Assembly (NCBI GenBank): GCA_012840445.1
Contig: DULI01000004.1
Coordinates: 1 to 48,223 of the forward strand
Reading direction: 5' to 3'
Origin: Clostridiales bacterium
GTDB taxonomy: Bacteria > Bacillota > Clostridia > Oscillospirales > Acutalibacteraceae
Length of the DNA: 48,223 nt
Below, piece by piece: positions 24,861-34,043 of this stretch; within the stretch, counting starts at the first letter, position 1, and every line of letters begins with the position of its first letter. The notes beneath the pieces were generated by a model that did no database searches, was not told the DNA's origin, and worked only from the letters and a program-made list of their open reading frames with translations. A program made the position numbers and the translations under genes.

Positions 24861-25226
24861 ATGGAAATATTTTATAACTGCCTTAAGGCCTTTATTGTGG
24901 GCGGCGCCATATGCCTTGTGGGGCAAATACTTATTGATTTTACAAAGCTTACCCCCGCAAGGATTCTTGTGGCTTACGTTACCGCAGGGGTAATCCTGAC
25001 GGCAATCGGGCTTTATGAGCCGCTGGTTGAATTTGCGGGGGCGGGAGCCACCGTGCCGCTTACCGGCTTTGGCTATACCCTTGCAAAGGGCGTGCAGAAG
25101 GGCCTTGAGGAATACGGGCTTCTGGGCGCGCTGACAGGGGGGGTTACCGCCACCTCGGCGGGAATTACGGCGGCGATAGTATTTAGCTATGTTGTGTCTT
25201 TGGTATCAAGGTCAGGGTCGAAATAA
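24861..25226 (+). CDS. spoVAE: Stage V sporulation protein AE (SpoVAE)
   Basis: A 121-residue, four-helix membrane protein of the SpoVAE family, part of the SpoVA channel that moves dipicolinic acid into the forespore and out at germination. Typical tracts are FIVGGAICLVGQILID, AYVTAGVILTAIGLYEPL and GFGYTLAKG. The frame is open to 24837, but the ATG at 24861 with a GGTGAT site fits the family N terminus. No spoVAC or spoVAD lies beside it, which is unusual since these are normally clustered. A weak sporulation-type promoter (GAATA at 24805, then CAAATAATA) is possible. It implies a spore former. Confidence 0.9.
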   Translation: MEIFYNCLKAFIVGGAICLVGQILIDFTKLTPARILVAYVTAGVILTAIGLYEPLVEFAGAGATVPLTGFGYTLAKGVQKGLEEYGLLGALTGGVTATSAGITAAIVFSYVVSLVSRSGSK

Positions 25227-25228
25227 AG

Positions 25229-25262
25229 AAAAGGACGAACATAAAAAGTTCGTCCTTTTTTA
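25229..25262 (+). terminator. Terminator after spoVAE
   Basis: AAAAGGACGAAC and GTTCGTCCTTTT form a long stem around a 7-base loop with a T tract on the plus strand; A-rich on the other side, so it could act in both directions. Confidence 0.9.
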
Positions 25263-25268
25263 AATATA

Positions 25269-25289
25269 AAAATGCCGGGAGAGCATTTT
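25269..25289 (-). terminator. Terminator candidate of the queT-tatD unit
   Basis: AAAATGC and GCATTTT form a 7-bp stem around TCTCCCG on the minus strand, followed by TATATTT. It lies about 90 bases after the tatD stop. Confidence 0.55.
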
Positions 25290-25376
25290 TTCTAATTTAA
25301 TTATACCTTAGGCAAAGGCAAAAGCAAGGGGCAGCATAAATTAAAAAACCGCAAAATTGTGTTCTAATTGTATATA

Positions 25377-26183
25377 TTAGCCTTGCACACACTTTATTCC
25401 AAACAGTTGGAAGGCGTTTTGTTTGGCCTTTTCAAGAATCTCCACATAGTCTACGCCTTTCGCTTCGGCGATTTTGCGGGCGGTGAAGGCTATATGCGCC
25501 GAGTGGCAGGTTTTTCCCCTGAAGGGTTCGGGCGCCATGTAGGGTGCGTCGGTTTCAAGCAGCAGCCGGCCAAGGGGGATGTATTGTGCAACCTCCAACG
25601 GCTTTTTGGCGTTTTTGAATGTAACCGTGCCCCCAAGGCCGATATACATGCCAAGGTTTAGTATCTGTTTTGCAAATTCCACGCTGCCCGAAAAACAGTG
25701 AAGCACTCCCTTGGGGCGGTATTTTTTAAGAATTTCATAGGTATCCTGGTGAGCTTCCCGGTCGTGGACAATGACCGGCAGGCCCAGTTCACATGCCAGC
25801 GCCACCTGCTGCTCGAACCATTCTATCTGGCGGGGCTTGTTGTCGGCGGAATAGTGGTAATCAAGCCCGATTTCGCCAATGGCCACGACCTTGGGATTTG
25901 CGGTGTAGCTTTTAAGCCTTTCAATATCAAGATCACCTGTTTTGGGGATGTCAAGCGGGTGGTAGCCCACCGCTGTGTAAAGATAAGTATACCTATCGGA
26001 CAGCTTTATTAGTTTTTCCGCCGAGTTAAAATCGGTGGCGCAGTTAATGATTGCGCACACGCCATATTCGGGAAGCGTTTTCAGCAAATCGTCAAGTATT
26101 TCGCCGAACCGGCGGTCGTCGTAGTGGGCGTGGGTGTCGAATATGGTGCCCTTTGGGGCGGGGTTGGGAATCATTAAATCCAT
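25377..26183 (-). CDS. tatD: TatD family metal-dependent DNase
   Basis: TatD proteins are TIM-barrel metal-dependent 3'-5' exonucleases linked to DNA repair and turnover. The 268-residue protein has FDTHAHYDDRRF (two metal His), GEIGLDYHY (Glu), VIVHDREA (His), HCFSG and LLETDAPYMAP (Asp). All metal ligands are present. The frame extends upstream into queT, but the ATG at 26183 has GGAGG nine bases before it, inside the last codons of queT; the stop of queT is 5 bp upstream. Confidence 0.95.
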   Translation of the reverse strand: MDLMIPNPAPKGTIFDTHAHYDDRRFGEILDDLLKTLPEYGVCAIINCATDFNSAEKLIKLSDRYTYLYTAVGYHPLDIPKTGDLDIERLKSYTANPKVVAIGEIGLDYHYSADNKPRQIEWFEQQVALACELGLPVIVHDREAHQDTYEILKKYRPKGVLHCFSGSVEFAKQILNLGMYIGLGGTVTFKNAKKPLEVAQYIPLGRLLLETDAPYMAPEPFRGKTCHSAHIAFTARKIAEAKGVDYVEILEKAKQNAFQLFGIKCVQG

Positions 26184-26188
26184 AAAGG

Positions 26189-26707
26189 CTAATCCTCCAA
26201 AATTTTTCTGGCGCCGGAATTTTCTATTGCCTTGTAAAGGGGAAGGCCCAGCAAGTAGCATACCGCAAGCTGGCCAAGGCCTACCTGCGCCGCGGCGATG
26301 AGAAAACCTGTTATTGAAAAACCTTCGGGCAGGAAAAAGACAATCTCCGCCCCGATTATTACCGCATTTACCACAACCGGCGGCAGGGGGGAGAGCATCG
26401 GCAGCCCTTTGAATTTGAATTTGGCAAGCGCGCGGGTGAGCACCGCGGCGATGAAGCTTGCAATTGTGCCAAGGATTATGTCTATTAGCCCGAAGGGGCT
26501 TGCGAGGTTGCCAAGAAGGCAGCCTACCGTAAGCCCGGGGATTGCGGCGGGGGTGAAGACGGGAAGGATTGTGAGTGCCTCGGAGATTCGGAACTGTATG
26601 CTGCCGTAGGCAAGGTTAAAAAGCCCCGAAAGGTAGGTAAGGGCTACATAAATTGCTGCAATTACCGCCGATTTTACCAGAAAGCGGGTGGGGTTGGTTT
26701 TGCTCAT
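26189..26707 (-). CDS. queT: QueT transporter family protein (queuosine precursor uptake)
   Basis: QueT is the substrate-binding membrane subunit of ECF-type importers for queuosine precursors. The 172-residue protein has five or six helices and the family tracts FNLAYGSIQFRISEALTILPVF and IPGLTVGCLLGNLASPFGLID. The ATG at 26707 has AAGGTG before it; the longer frame overlaps the pflA terminator. ECF energising subunits are not in this window and would have to be shared. I looked for a preQ1 riboswitch upstream and did not see one. Confidence 0.92.
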   Translation of the reverse strand: MSKTNPTRFLVKSAVIAAIYVALTYLSGLFNLAYGSIQFRISEALTILPVFTPAAIPGLTVGCLLGNLASPFGLIDIILGTIASFIAAVLTRALAKFKFKGLPMLSPLPPVVVNAVIIGAEIVFFLPEGFSITGFLIAAAQVGLGQLAVCYLLGLPLYKAIENSGARKILED

Positions 26708-26744
26708 GTTAACACCTTCTGTTTGGAATTGATGATTAAACGGC

Positions 26745-26775
26745 AAAAGCTCCCGTAGTTAACTTGCGAGAGCTT
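26745..26775 (-). terminator. Terminator after pflA
   Basis: On the minus strand AAGCTCTCG pairs with CGGGAGCTT (one G-U) around an 11-base loop, followed by a short TT tract. It lies 22 bases after the pflA stop and just before queT. Confidence 0.7.
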
Positions 26776-26796
26776 GCATGTATAGCTTGTCCAAAT

Positions 26797-27525
26797 TTAT
26801 GACACGGGCAGCCCGCGGTCAAGAAAGATTTTGCGGGCAGCCTCCATTTCTTCCTGTGTGGGTTCGGGAGTGCCGTAAAGCTGATAAGACCGGCAGAGCA
26901 CCTGCCATTTGTATTCCCCCATTTTGTGGAAGGGAAGAAGCTCGATTTTCTGGACGCATTTGTAAAATTTAAGATATTCGGCAAGCCGTATTAAATCGGA
27001 TTCTATCAAGGTAAGCCCCGGCACCAGCACATGGCGTATCCAGACCGGCTTTCCAACCCTCTCCCTAAAATCCAGCATTTGCAGGGCGTTGTGGTTACCC
27101 CTGCCGGTGATTTTAAGGCATTTGTCGTTGTCTATGGATTTTATGTCAAGGAGTATAAGGTCGGCTTTTCGCACTGCCTCCTCGCAGCAGTTAAGCGGTA
27201 CCGCGCCGGAGGTGTCGATTGCCATGTGAAGCCCGTTCTGGTGGCCAAGGTCAATAAGCTCGCTTACAAATTCGGGCTGGATAAGCGGCTCGCCGCCCGA
27301 AATGGTAACGCCGCCCGAGGATATGAAGGATTTGTAGCGCACAATGTCCTCCATAACCTCGGCGGCGGTTTTTTGGGTTCCACTGTTTATATCCCAAGAA
27401 TCGGGGTTATGGCAGTACAGGCACTGCAAAGGACAGCCCTGCAAGAATACCACGTACCTGATACCGGGACCATCCAGAGAGCCAAAGGTTTCGGTGGAAT
27501 GGATAAATCCCTTTGCGCTGCCCAT
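26797..27525 (-). CDS. pflA: Pyruvate formate-lyase activating enzyme
   Basis: A radical-SAM enzyme that installs the glycyl radical on PflB. The 242-residue protein has the cluster motif CPLQCLYCHNPD (CxxxCxxC) and the SAM-binding GGVTISGGEPL, plus the PflA N terminus HSTETFGSLDGPGIRYVVFLQG. It follows pflB but has its own strong promoter in the 70-bp gap, so it may be expressed separately. The ATG at 27525 has AAGGGG eight bases upstream. Confidence 0.96.
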   Translation of the reverse strand: MGSAKGFIHSTETFGSLDGPGIRYVVFLQGCPLQCLYCHNPDSWDINSGTQKTAAEVMEDIVRYKSFISSGGVTISGGEPLIQPEFVSELIDLGHQNGLHMAIDTSGAVPLNCCEEAVRKADLILLDIKSIDNDKCLKITGRGNHNALQMLDFRERVGKPVWIRHVLVPGLTLIESDLIRLAEYLKFYKCVQKIELLPFHKMGEYKWQVLCRSYQLYGTPEPTQEEMEAARKIFLDRGLPVS

Positions 27526-27551
27526 ATATAGACCCCTTCTTTAAAAATTCT

Positions 27552-27593
27552 ACTATATATAGTTAGTATATACCGACAAAATTCGATTGTCAA
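27552..27593 (-). promoter_or_regulatory. pflA promoter with palindromic operator candidate
   Basis: On the minus strand TTGACA (27588-27593), 17 bp, TATACT (27565-27570). Directly after the -10 is the perfect 12-bp palindrome ACTATATATAGT (27552-27563), over the predicted transcription start. It could bind a repressor, or be a chance AT palindrome. Confidence 0.75.
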
Positions 27594-27596
27594 CCC

Positions 27597-29819
27597 TTAG
27601 AACCTTGTATGGAAGGTGCGGTTGATAACGTCAAGCTGCTGCTCGCGGGTGAGTTTGATGAAGTTGACGGCATAACCCGACACGCGGATTGTAAGCTGCG
27701 GGTAGAGTTCCGGATGGTCCATGGCGTCAAGCAGGACGTCCTTGTTGATGACGTTGACGTTGATGTGGTGGCCGCCTTCGCAAAAGTAGCCGTCCAGCAG
27801 GCCCACAAGGTTTTGGACTTTGTCCTGCTCGCTGCGGCCCAGGGCACCGGGGACGATTGAGAAGGTGTAGGAAATGCCGTCTTCGCTGTAGTCATAGGGC
27901 AGCTTCGCCACAGACATCATGGAGGCTACGCAGCCGTTGGTGTCGCGGCCGTGCATGGGGTTGGCGCCGGGCGCAAAGGGCTCGCCGTGTTTCCTGCCGT
28001 CTGGCGTGGAGCCGGTCTTTTTGCCGTATACCACGTTGGAGGTAATGGTGAGAATGGACAGCGTGGGCTTTGCTCCGCGGTAGGTGCGGTGGCGTTCGAG
28101 TTTTTTCATGAACATTTTGACCACGTTGACGGCAATATCGTCAACGCGCGGGTCGTTGTTGCCGAATTTGGGGTAGTCGCCCTCGATTTTAAAGTCGACC
28201 ACTATATTGCGTTCGTCCCTGATTGGTTTTACCTTTGCGTATTTAATGGCTGACAGCGAGTCGACCACGACCGACAAACCCGCTATTCCGCATGCCATGG
28301 TGCGGAAGACCTCTTCGTCGTGCAGCGCCATCTGGATGCGCTCGTAGCAGTATTTGTCGTGCATGTAATGGATTACATTGAGGGTATTGATATATAGTTT
28401 GGATAGCCATTCGCAGACATATTCGAACTTTTTGTATACATCATCAAAGTCAAGCACATCGCCGCGGACTGCCAAAAGTTCCGGGGCTACCTGTTCGCCC
28501 GAGATTTCGTCGCGCCCGCCGTTTATGGCGTATAGAAGCGCCTTTGCAAGGTTTGCCCTGGCGCCGAAGAACTGCATCTGCTTGCCTATTCTCATTGCAG
28601 ATACGCAGCAGGCAATGCCGTAGTCGTCGCCGAATTTGGCGCGCATAAGGTCGTCGTTTTCGTACTGGATGGAGGAGGTTTCAATTGACATCTTGGCGCA
28701 GTAGCGTTTGAAGTTTTCGGGCAGGCGGGGGCTGTAGAGTATGGTCAGGTTGGGCTCCGGCGCGGGTCCGAGGTTGGTTAAGGTATGCAGGAAGCGGTAG
28801 CTCATCTTGGTGACCATGTGGCGCCCGTCGGTGGTAAGCCCGCCTATCGATTCGGTGACCCAGGTGGGGTCGCCAGAGAAAAGCTCGTCGTATGAGGGGG
28901 TTCTTAAGAAACGCACGAGGCGAAGTTTTATGATGAAGTCGTCGATAATCTCTTGAATTTCCGATTCGGTGTAGCGACCGGCCTTAAGGTCCCGTTCGGC
29001 GTAGATGTCAAGGAATGTGGAGACACGGCCCAAAGACATGGCGGCGCCGTTTTGCTCTTTAACGGCGGCGAGATATGCAAAGTAAAGCCACTGGACCGCC
29101 TCTTTAGTGTCCTGTGCGGGTTTTGAGATGTCGATCCCGTAGATGTCGGCCGCCATGGATTTTAATTCTTTTAGCGCCTTTATCTGTTCCGAAAGCTCCT
29201 CGTGGAGCCGGATGGCAGCCTCGTCCATGATTTCAAAGTTTAAATTCTGCTTTGCCTGTATTTTCTGTTCGATCAAAAAGTCGATACCATACAGGGGCAG
29301 GCGGCGGTAGTCGCCGATTATCCTTCCGCGGCCGTAGGCGTCGGGAAGCCCTGTGATAATGCCCGAATGCCTTGCCTTGCGCATTTCGGGGGTATAGGCG
29401 TCGAACACGCCGTCGTTGTGGGTTTTGCGGTATTTAAATACGTTTTCCACATTTTCGTCCCGTTCATATCCGTATGCGTCGAGGGCAGTGTGCACCATTC
29501 TGATTCCGCCAAAGGGCATAATGGCCCGTTTGAGCGGCTCATCAGTTTGCAGGCCGACGATGATTTCCAGGTCTTTATCTATGTAACCTGCCCTGTGGGA
29601 GGTAATTGTCGAGATGGTTTTATTATCTATTGAATACACCCCACCCCTGCGGCGCTCTTCTGCAAGCAGTGCCTTGACCTTTTCCCAGAGCTTAAGGGTG
29701 CGCTCGGTGGGGGGAGCCAGAAAGCTTTCGTCGCCGTCGTAGGGGGTATAGTTGCGCATTATAAAGTCGCGGGTATCGATATGGCGGTTCCAATTGCCTT
29801 GTACAAACTCCATATACAT
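27597..29819 (-). CDS. pflB: Formate C-acetyltransferase (pyruvate formate-lyase)
   Basis: PflB cleaves pyruvate with CoA to acetyl-CoA and formate in anaerobic fermentation. The 740-residue protein has the paired active-site Cys in [12 protein letters not shown] near residue 410 and the glycyl-radical loop RVSGYAVNF near the C terminus (Gly about 714). Length and motifs are those of true PFL rather than glycerol dehydratase types. AAGGAGG precedes the ATG. Lying 38 bp after nifU, it might be cotranscribed with nifS-nifU, though a hairpin sits in the gap. Confidence 0.97.
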   Translation of the reverse strand: MYMEFVQGNWNRHIDTRDFIMRNYTPYDGDESFLAPPTERTLKLWEKVKALLAEERRRGGVYSIDNKTISTITSHRAGYIDKDLEIIVGLQTDEPLKRAIMPFGGIRMVHTALDAYGYERDENVENVFKYRKTHNDGVFDAYTPEMRKARHSGIITGLPDAYGRGRIIGDYRRLPLYGIDFLIEQKIQAKQNLNFEIMDEAAIRLHEELSEQIKALKELKSMAADIYGIDISKPAQDTKEAVQWLYFAYLAAVKEQNGAAMSLGRVSTFLDIYAERDLKAGRYTESEIQEIIDDFIIKLRLVRFLRTPSYDELFSGDPTWVTESIGGLTTDGRHMVTKMSYRFLHTLTNLGPAPEPNLTILYSPRLPENFKRYCAKMSIETSSIQYENDDLMRAKFGDDYGIACCVSAMRIGKQMQFFGARANLAKALLYAINGGRDEISGEQVAPELLAVRGDVLDFDDVYKKFEYVCEWLSKLYINTLNVIHYMHDKYCYERIQMALHDEEVFRTMACGIAGLSVVVDSLSAIKYAKVKPIRDERNIVVDFKIEGDYPKFGNNDPRVDDIAVNVVKMFMKKLERHRTYRGAKPTLSILTITSNVVYGKKTGSTPDGRKHGEPFAPGANPMHGRDTNGCVASMMSVAKLPYDYSEDGISYTFSIVPGALGRSEQDKVQNLVGLLDGYFCEGGHHINVNVINKDVLLDAMDHPELYPQLTIRVSGYAVNFIKLTREQQLDVINRTFHTRF

Positions 29820-29835
29820 CCTCCTTGAAATTTTA

Positions 29836-29852
29836 AGCCGGAAAGCCCGGCT
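29836..29852 (-). terminator. Weak hairpin between nifU and pflB
   Basis: AGCCGG and CCGGCT around a 5-base loop, followed on the minus strand by TAAAATTTC. It could be a partial terminator or processing site that separates nifU and pflB expression. Confidence 0.4.
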
Positions 29853-29857
29853 GTCGT

Positions 29858-30274
29858 TTAATGATGGTCTGCTTCGGTTAATTTGCCCACTATCGGCTCG
29901 GGGTCGATGCCCTGCTTTCTATAATAATCGGCAATGGCGGCCTTTACTGCCTGTTCTGCCAGAACCGAACAGTGTATTTTATGCGCCGGCAGGCCGTCCA
30001 GCGCCTCTACCACCGCTTTGTTTGTAAGTTGCAAAGCCTCGTCGATGGATTTGCCCTTTATCATTTCGGTGGCTATGGAACTTGTGGCGATTGCCGAGGC
30101 GCAGCCAAAGGTTTTGAATTTTATGTCGGTGATTACATTGTTGTCTATTTTAAGGTACATCTTCATAATATCCCCGCATTTGGCGTTGCCGACCTCGCCA
30201 ACAGCGTCGGCGTCTTGGATTTCTCCCATGTTGCGGGGGTTAAGGAAGTGGTCCATTACCTTTTCGGTATACAT
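29858..30274 (-). CDS. nifU: Fe-S cluster scaffold protein NifU/IscU-like
   Basis: A 138-residue U-type scaffold on which NifS-derived sulfur and iron are assembled. The three cluster Cys are visible: [18 protein letters not shown] and [10 protein letters not shown], with the conserved Asp after the first. The ATG at 30274 has GGAGG eight bases upstream; a longer frame from an upstream TTG would consume the ribosome binding site. It follows nifS by 23 bp. The short form without a C-terminal NFU domain is usual in Clostridia. Confidence 0.95.
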   Translation of the reverse strand: MYTEKVMDHFLNPRNMGEIQDADAVGEVGNAKCGDIMKMYLKIDNNVITDIKFKTFGCASAIATSSIATEMIKGKSIDEALQLTNKAVVEALDGLPAHKIHCSVLAEQAVKAAIADYYRKQGIDPEPIVGKLTEADHH

Positions 30275-30297
30275 ATAGTTCTCCTCCAAAAATCAAA

Positions 30298-31479
<1,182 letters not shown>

Positions 31480-31549
31480 AAAAACCGATCCTTTCGGTAT
31501 TTAGGGTTGCTCAATATAGTTTAAGCATATGCAGTTATTGTGTGATTTA

Positions 31550-31578
31550 ATTGTATACCTTTTTAGTATACATTTCAA
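31550..31578 (-). promoter_or_regulatory. nifS promoter
   Basis: On the minus strand TTGAAA (31573-31578), 17 bp, TACAAT (31550-31555), overlapping the stop of rnhA. Two GTATAC palindromes lie in and beside the spacer. No IscR-type binding site is recognised. Confidence 0.65.
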
Positions 31579-32045
31579 TCACTTAAATTATTTTCTCTTT
31601 TTTTACTAAATTTTTGCGCCTCTTTAACCGCAATACTGTCACATCGCTCATTTTCTGGATGGCCGGCGTGGCCTTTTATCCAGACGATATCAACTTCGTG
31701 TATTTCTGTAAGCCTTAACAGCCTGTCCCAAAGGTCGCTGTTAAGGGCGGGCTTTCCGTCGGACTTTTTCCAGCCGCGGCGCCGCCAGCCTTCAGCCCAG
31801 CCCTTTAAAAGCCCGTTTGCCACATACTGTGAATCGGTATACAGCGTGACAGAACAGGGCTCTTTAAGGCAATTAAGCCCCTCGATTACGGCGGTGAGCT
31901 CCATGCGGTTGTTGGTGGTGTCCGGGCTTCCTGAGGAAAGGACCTTTTCATGCTCGTTGTATTTTAAAATGGCGCACCATCCGCCCGGGCCAGGGTTGCC
32001 GAGGCAGGCGCCGTCGGTGTAAAGCTGTATGTGTTTTCTGGGCAT
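31575..32045 (-). CDS. rnhA: Ribonuclease HI
   Basis: RNase HI cleaves the RNA strand of RNA-DNA hybrids. The 156-residue protein has all four DEDD residues: YTDGACLGNPGPGGW (Asp), NRMELTAVIEGL (Glu), YTDSQYVANGL (Asp) and the final Asp in NERCDSIAVKEA; the catalytic-loop His is in GHAGHPEN. The frame is open upstream, but the ATG at 32045 with AAGGA seven bases before it gives the normal length. Confidence 0.95.
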   Translation of the reverse strand: MPRKHIQLYTDGACLGNPGPGGWCAILKYNEHEKVLSSGSPDTTNNRMELTAVIEGLNCLKEPCSVTLYTDSQYVANGLLKGWAEGWRRRGWKKSDGKPALNSDLWDRLLRLTEIHEVDIVWIKGHAGHPENERCDSIAVKEAQKFSKKRENNLSD

Positions 32046-32129
32046 GCAATCATCCTTAAAATTTAAAATTTTGCCAAGACACATCGGCCTTTGTTTCGGT
32101 GTAAGCAATACCACTTACCTTTCTTTTAA

Positions 32130-32147
32130 GGTGCTAATATTAACACC
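32130..32147. repeat. Palindrome copy 1 flanking the Big2/zinc-ribbon gene
   Basis: GGTGCTAATATTAACACC, one mismatch from the perfect palindrome at 33137-33154. It can fold into a 7-bp stem with a 4-base loop and has T-rich flanks on both sides, so terminator function is possible. Confidence 0.7.
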
Positions 32148-32173
32148 TTTAATCATCGTGTTTAATCATCGTG
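32148..32173. repeat. 13-bp tandem duplication over the stop codon
   Basis: TTTAATCATCGTG occurs twice in direct tandem (32148-32160 and 32161-32173). The right copy holds the last codons and stop of the Big2/zinc-ribbon gene; the left copy follows it and touches the palindrome. Confidence 0.85.
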
Positions 32174-33115
32174 GTAATGACAAGTCCTGCCCTCTACCCA
32201 TTTGCCACAGATATCGCAATACGCTGATATAAGAAATTGTAAGCATTGCCCCTTTTTTGAGCCTATAGGTCTGCCACAATCTTGACAATACTTAGTCGGG
32301 TCTTTTTTTACATCATATTGAGGACATACAGTAGGGTCTATGATAGGATATCCCCATTTATCAACCGTATAAAAGCTGGGACAAGAATGGGAGCCACAAT
32401 AAGGGCAGCCCTCTTCCTCGATTTCTACTAAATAATTGTGTCCTGCTTCATTAACGCAATGATGCAGAGGATTGCCACAATTATATTTACCGCTGTTTGA
32501 AGTGTTACCGCTGCCGTTGTTTCCTGTTTGCGGGATTGAACTTTGACTGCTTTCGTTTTCGTAAACGGTAACATTAACCTGTTTGCTTATACTCGGCACA
32601 TCCACGCATGAAACGGTTATAACGCAATTTCCTTTGCCGTTTGCCTTAATCGTCCCGCTTTTTGAAACAGTTGCAATATTGGCATTGGAAGTTTTGAAAG
32701 TAAGCCCTTTGTGTATCTGTGAAGTGTTTGCCGGTATGAATGTGGTTTTAATCGTAAAGCTTTCGCCTTTAAGCAGGGTTACGGAAGATTTATTAAGGCT
32801 TATATCGGTAGGCTTAACAGTTTGTTCTTCCGATACATCTTCCTGAGAAGATGCCCTTTTCCCGTCCCCGACATCAAGGTGCAAGACGTTGTCTGTGCTG
32901 GTGGCCGTATCGCTTGAATCGGTTATAATATCCGGTACAACAACCGACACGGTAAGGCTTGATGTATCGCTGCTATCATTCGCCGCATTGGCTTCGTGAG
33001 CCTTATCTTTACCGAACAGAATTAAAGATGTAATGATAGCGATAACAATAACGATGGAAATTGCAGATATCAGAATAGCTCTTTTATCCTCTAAAAAAGC
33101 TTTAAGATTAAGCAT
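32162..33115 (-). CDS. Membrane-anchored Big2-domain protein with C-terminal Cys-rich segment
   Basis: I do not recognise an exact family. The 317-residue protein has a short cytoplasmic start, one membrane helix (about residues 14-35), a Ser/Thr/Asp-rich linker, and a bacterial Ig-like Big2 domain (about 100-190: ISLNKSSVTLLKGESFTIK, then GNCVITVSCVD). After a Ser/Asn/Gly linker comes a Cys/His-rich tail with paired Cys: CGNPLHHC, CPYCGSHSC, YCQDCG, YCDICG and CHYHDD, like several zinc ribbons. Topology suggests a surface protein. It is flanked by two copies of an 18-bp palindrome and ends in a 13-bp tandem duplication, and its base composition is lower in GC than its neighbours. The ATG at 33115 follows GGGG. 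Confidence 0.75.
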   Translation of the reverse strand: MLNLKAFLEDKRAILISAISIVIVIAIITSLILFGKDKAHEANAANDSSDTSSLTVSVVVPDIITDSSDTATSTDNVLHLDVGDGKRASSQEDVSEEQTVKPTDISLNKSSVTLLKGESFTIKTTFIPANTSQIHKGLTFKTSNANIATVSKSGTIKANGKGNCVITVSCVDVPSISKQVNVTVYENESSQSSIPQTGNNGSGNTSNSGKYNCGNPLHHCVNEAGHNYLVEIEEEGCPYCGSHSCPSFYTVDKWGYPIIDPTVCPQYDVKKDPTKYCQDCGRPIGSKKGQCLQFLISAYCDICGKWVEGRTCHYHDD

Positions 33116-33136
33116 CACTGTACCCCTTTCATAAAA

Positions 33137-33154
33137 GGTGTTAATATTAACACC
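33137..33154. repeat. Palindrome copy 2 flanking the Big2/zinc-ribbon gene
   Basis: GGTGTTAATATTAACACC is a perfect 18-bp palindrome, flanked by AAAA and TTTT. It lies between the acyltransferase-like gene and the Big2 gene and may be a bidirectional terminator. Confidence 0.8.
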
Positions 33155-33244
33155 TTTTATTCTTATCTTTCAATTTCGTCTGAGTGCTGCATTATATTAC
33201 TGCCCTTGCAGTAGTTTTCAATGTGTTATGGTACAGGAAGGGGC

Positions 33245-34015
33245 TTATCTTATTCTGAAAAGTTTCAGGATTACAAATAGCACCGCTGCGATTATTGGCT
33301 GGTGGAGTATATATATAATCAATGCCCTGCGCCCTATGTATTCCAAGGGCGGGCAGAGGCTCTTTTTAAGAAAGCCCGGGAATTTGCCCTTTTGCTCGTA
33401 CCTTCCGATAAAGGCTCCGCACAAAAACAGGAACAGCCATGGAAGCAGCGGGAAGTAGTCGGCCGAAGAGAAATTTTCGGTGTAAAAGCCGAAGGGGAAC
33501 AAGTAGGGTACCGAGTAAAGTATTCCCGGAAGGGGGATTTTCAGAAAGAGCAAGGACAGGTACCTCGATTCAATGGTCCTTGTGAACAGAAATAAAGCGA
33601 AACAGGCCGCCGCCGCAAGGGCGGGGTTAATTTTTTTGGTTAAGGGGGTTAACGCCGCCGTTATAAGTATTGAAAAAGACAATAAATGCAGTATACCAAA
33701 CCAGATTTGGACCTGCAAGCCGAAAAAACTTAAAACGAATGTGGCAAGGGTAATCAGCAGCGCAATTATTAAAAGCTTTATGCCCCTTTTAAGGTTGGAG
33801 CTTGAAAGGGAGCAGGCGATTCCCGATATAAAAATAAATAAACCGGCAAAGTATGGTTCTGCCGGAGAGAAAAAATTGACAAGTTTGGCGCCTAGGGGGA
33901 GGTTGTATATATCGGACATTGTGACAAAGGCGTGAAAGAATACCATGCACACAACCGCAAATCCGCGGAGCGCGTCTATTAAGTGGTACCTGGTTTTTGT
34001 GATTTTGTCCTCCAT
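33245..34015 (-). CDS. DUF1624 / HGSNAT-like acyltransferase membrane protein
   Basis: A 256-residue protein with about seven membrane helices of the heparan-alpha-glucosaminide N-acetyltransferase catalytic-domain family (DUF1624). The N terminus RYHLIDALRGFAVVCMVFFHAF has the family's Asp-x-x-Arg-Gly and the helix His; IFISGIACSLS and the C-terminal YILHQPIIAAVL are also typical. Members are thought to acylate sugars across the membrane, but the substrate here is unknown. It starts 28 bp after lexA with a weak ribosome binding site, so it is probably in the lexA transcript. Confidence 0.85.
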   Translation of the reverse strand: MEDKITKTRYHLIDALRGFAVVCMVFFHAFVTMSDIYNLPLGAKLVNFFSPAEPYFAGLFIFISGIACSLSSSNLKRGIKLLIIALLITLATFVLSFFGLQVQIWFGILHLLSFSILITAALTPLTKKINPALAAAACFALFLFTRTIESRYLSLLFLKIPLPGILYSVPYLFPFGFYTENFSSADYFPLLPWLFLFLCGAFIGRYEQKGKFPGFLKKSLCPPLEYIGRRALIIYILHQPIIAAVLFVILKLFRIR

Positions 34016-34043
34016 TTATTTATCACCAAGGCAAAAGATTTTG

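Noticed and set aside
26708-26796. preQ1 riboswitch upstream of queT
   Set aside because: The only structure is a hairpin that fits the pflA terminator; no preQ1 class consensus is seen.
32130-33154. Insertion sequence ends
   Set aside because: The palindromes flank a surface-protein gene with no transposase and no clear target-site duplication outside them; terminators remain possible.
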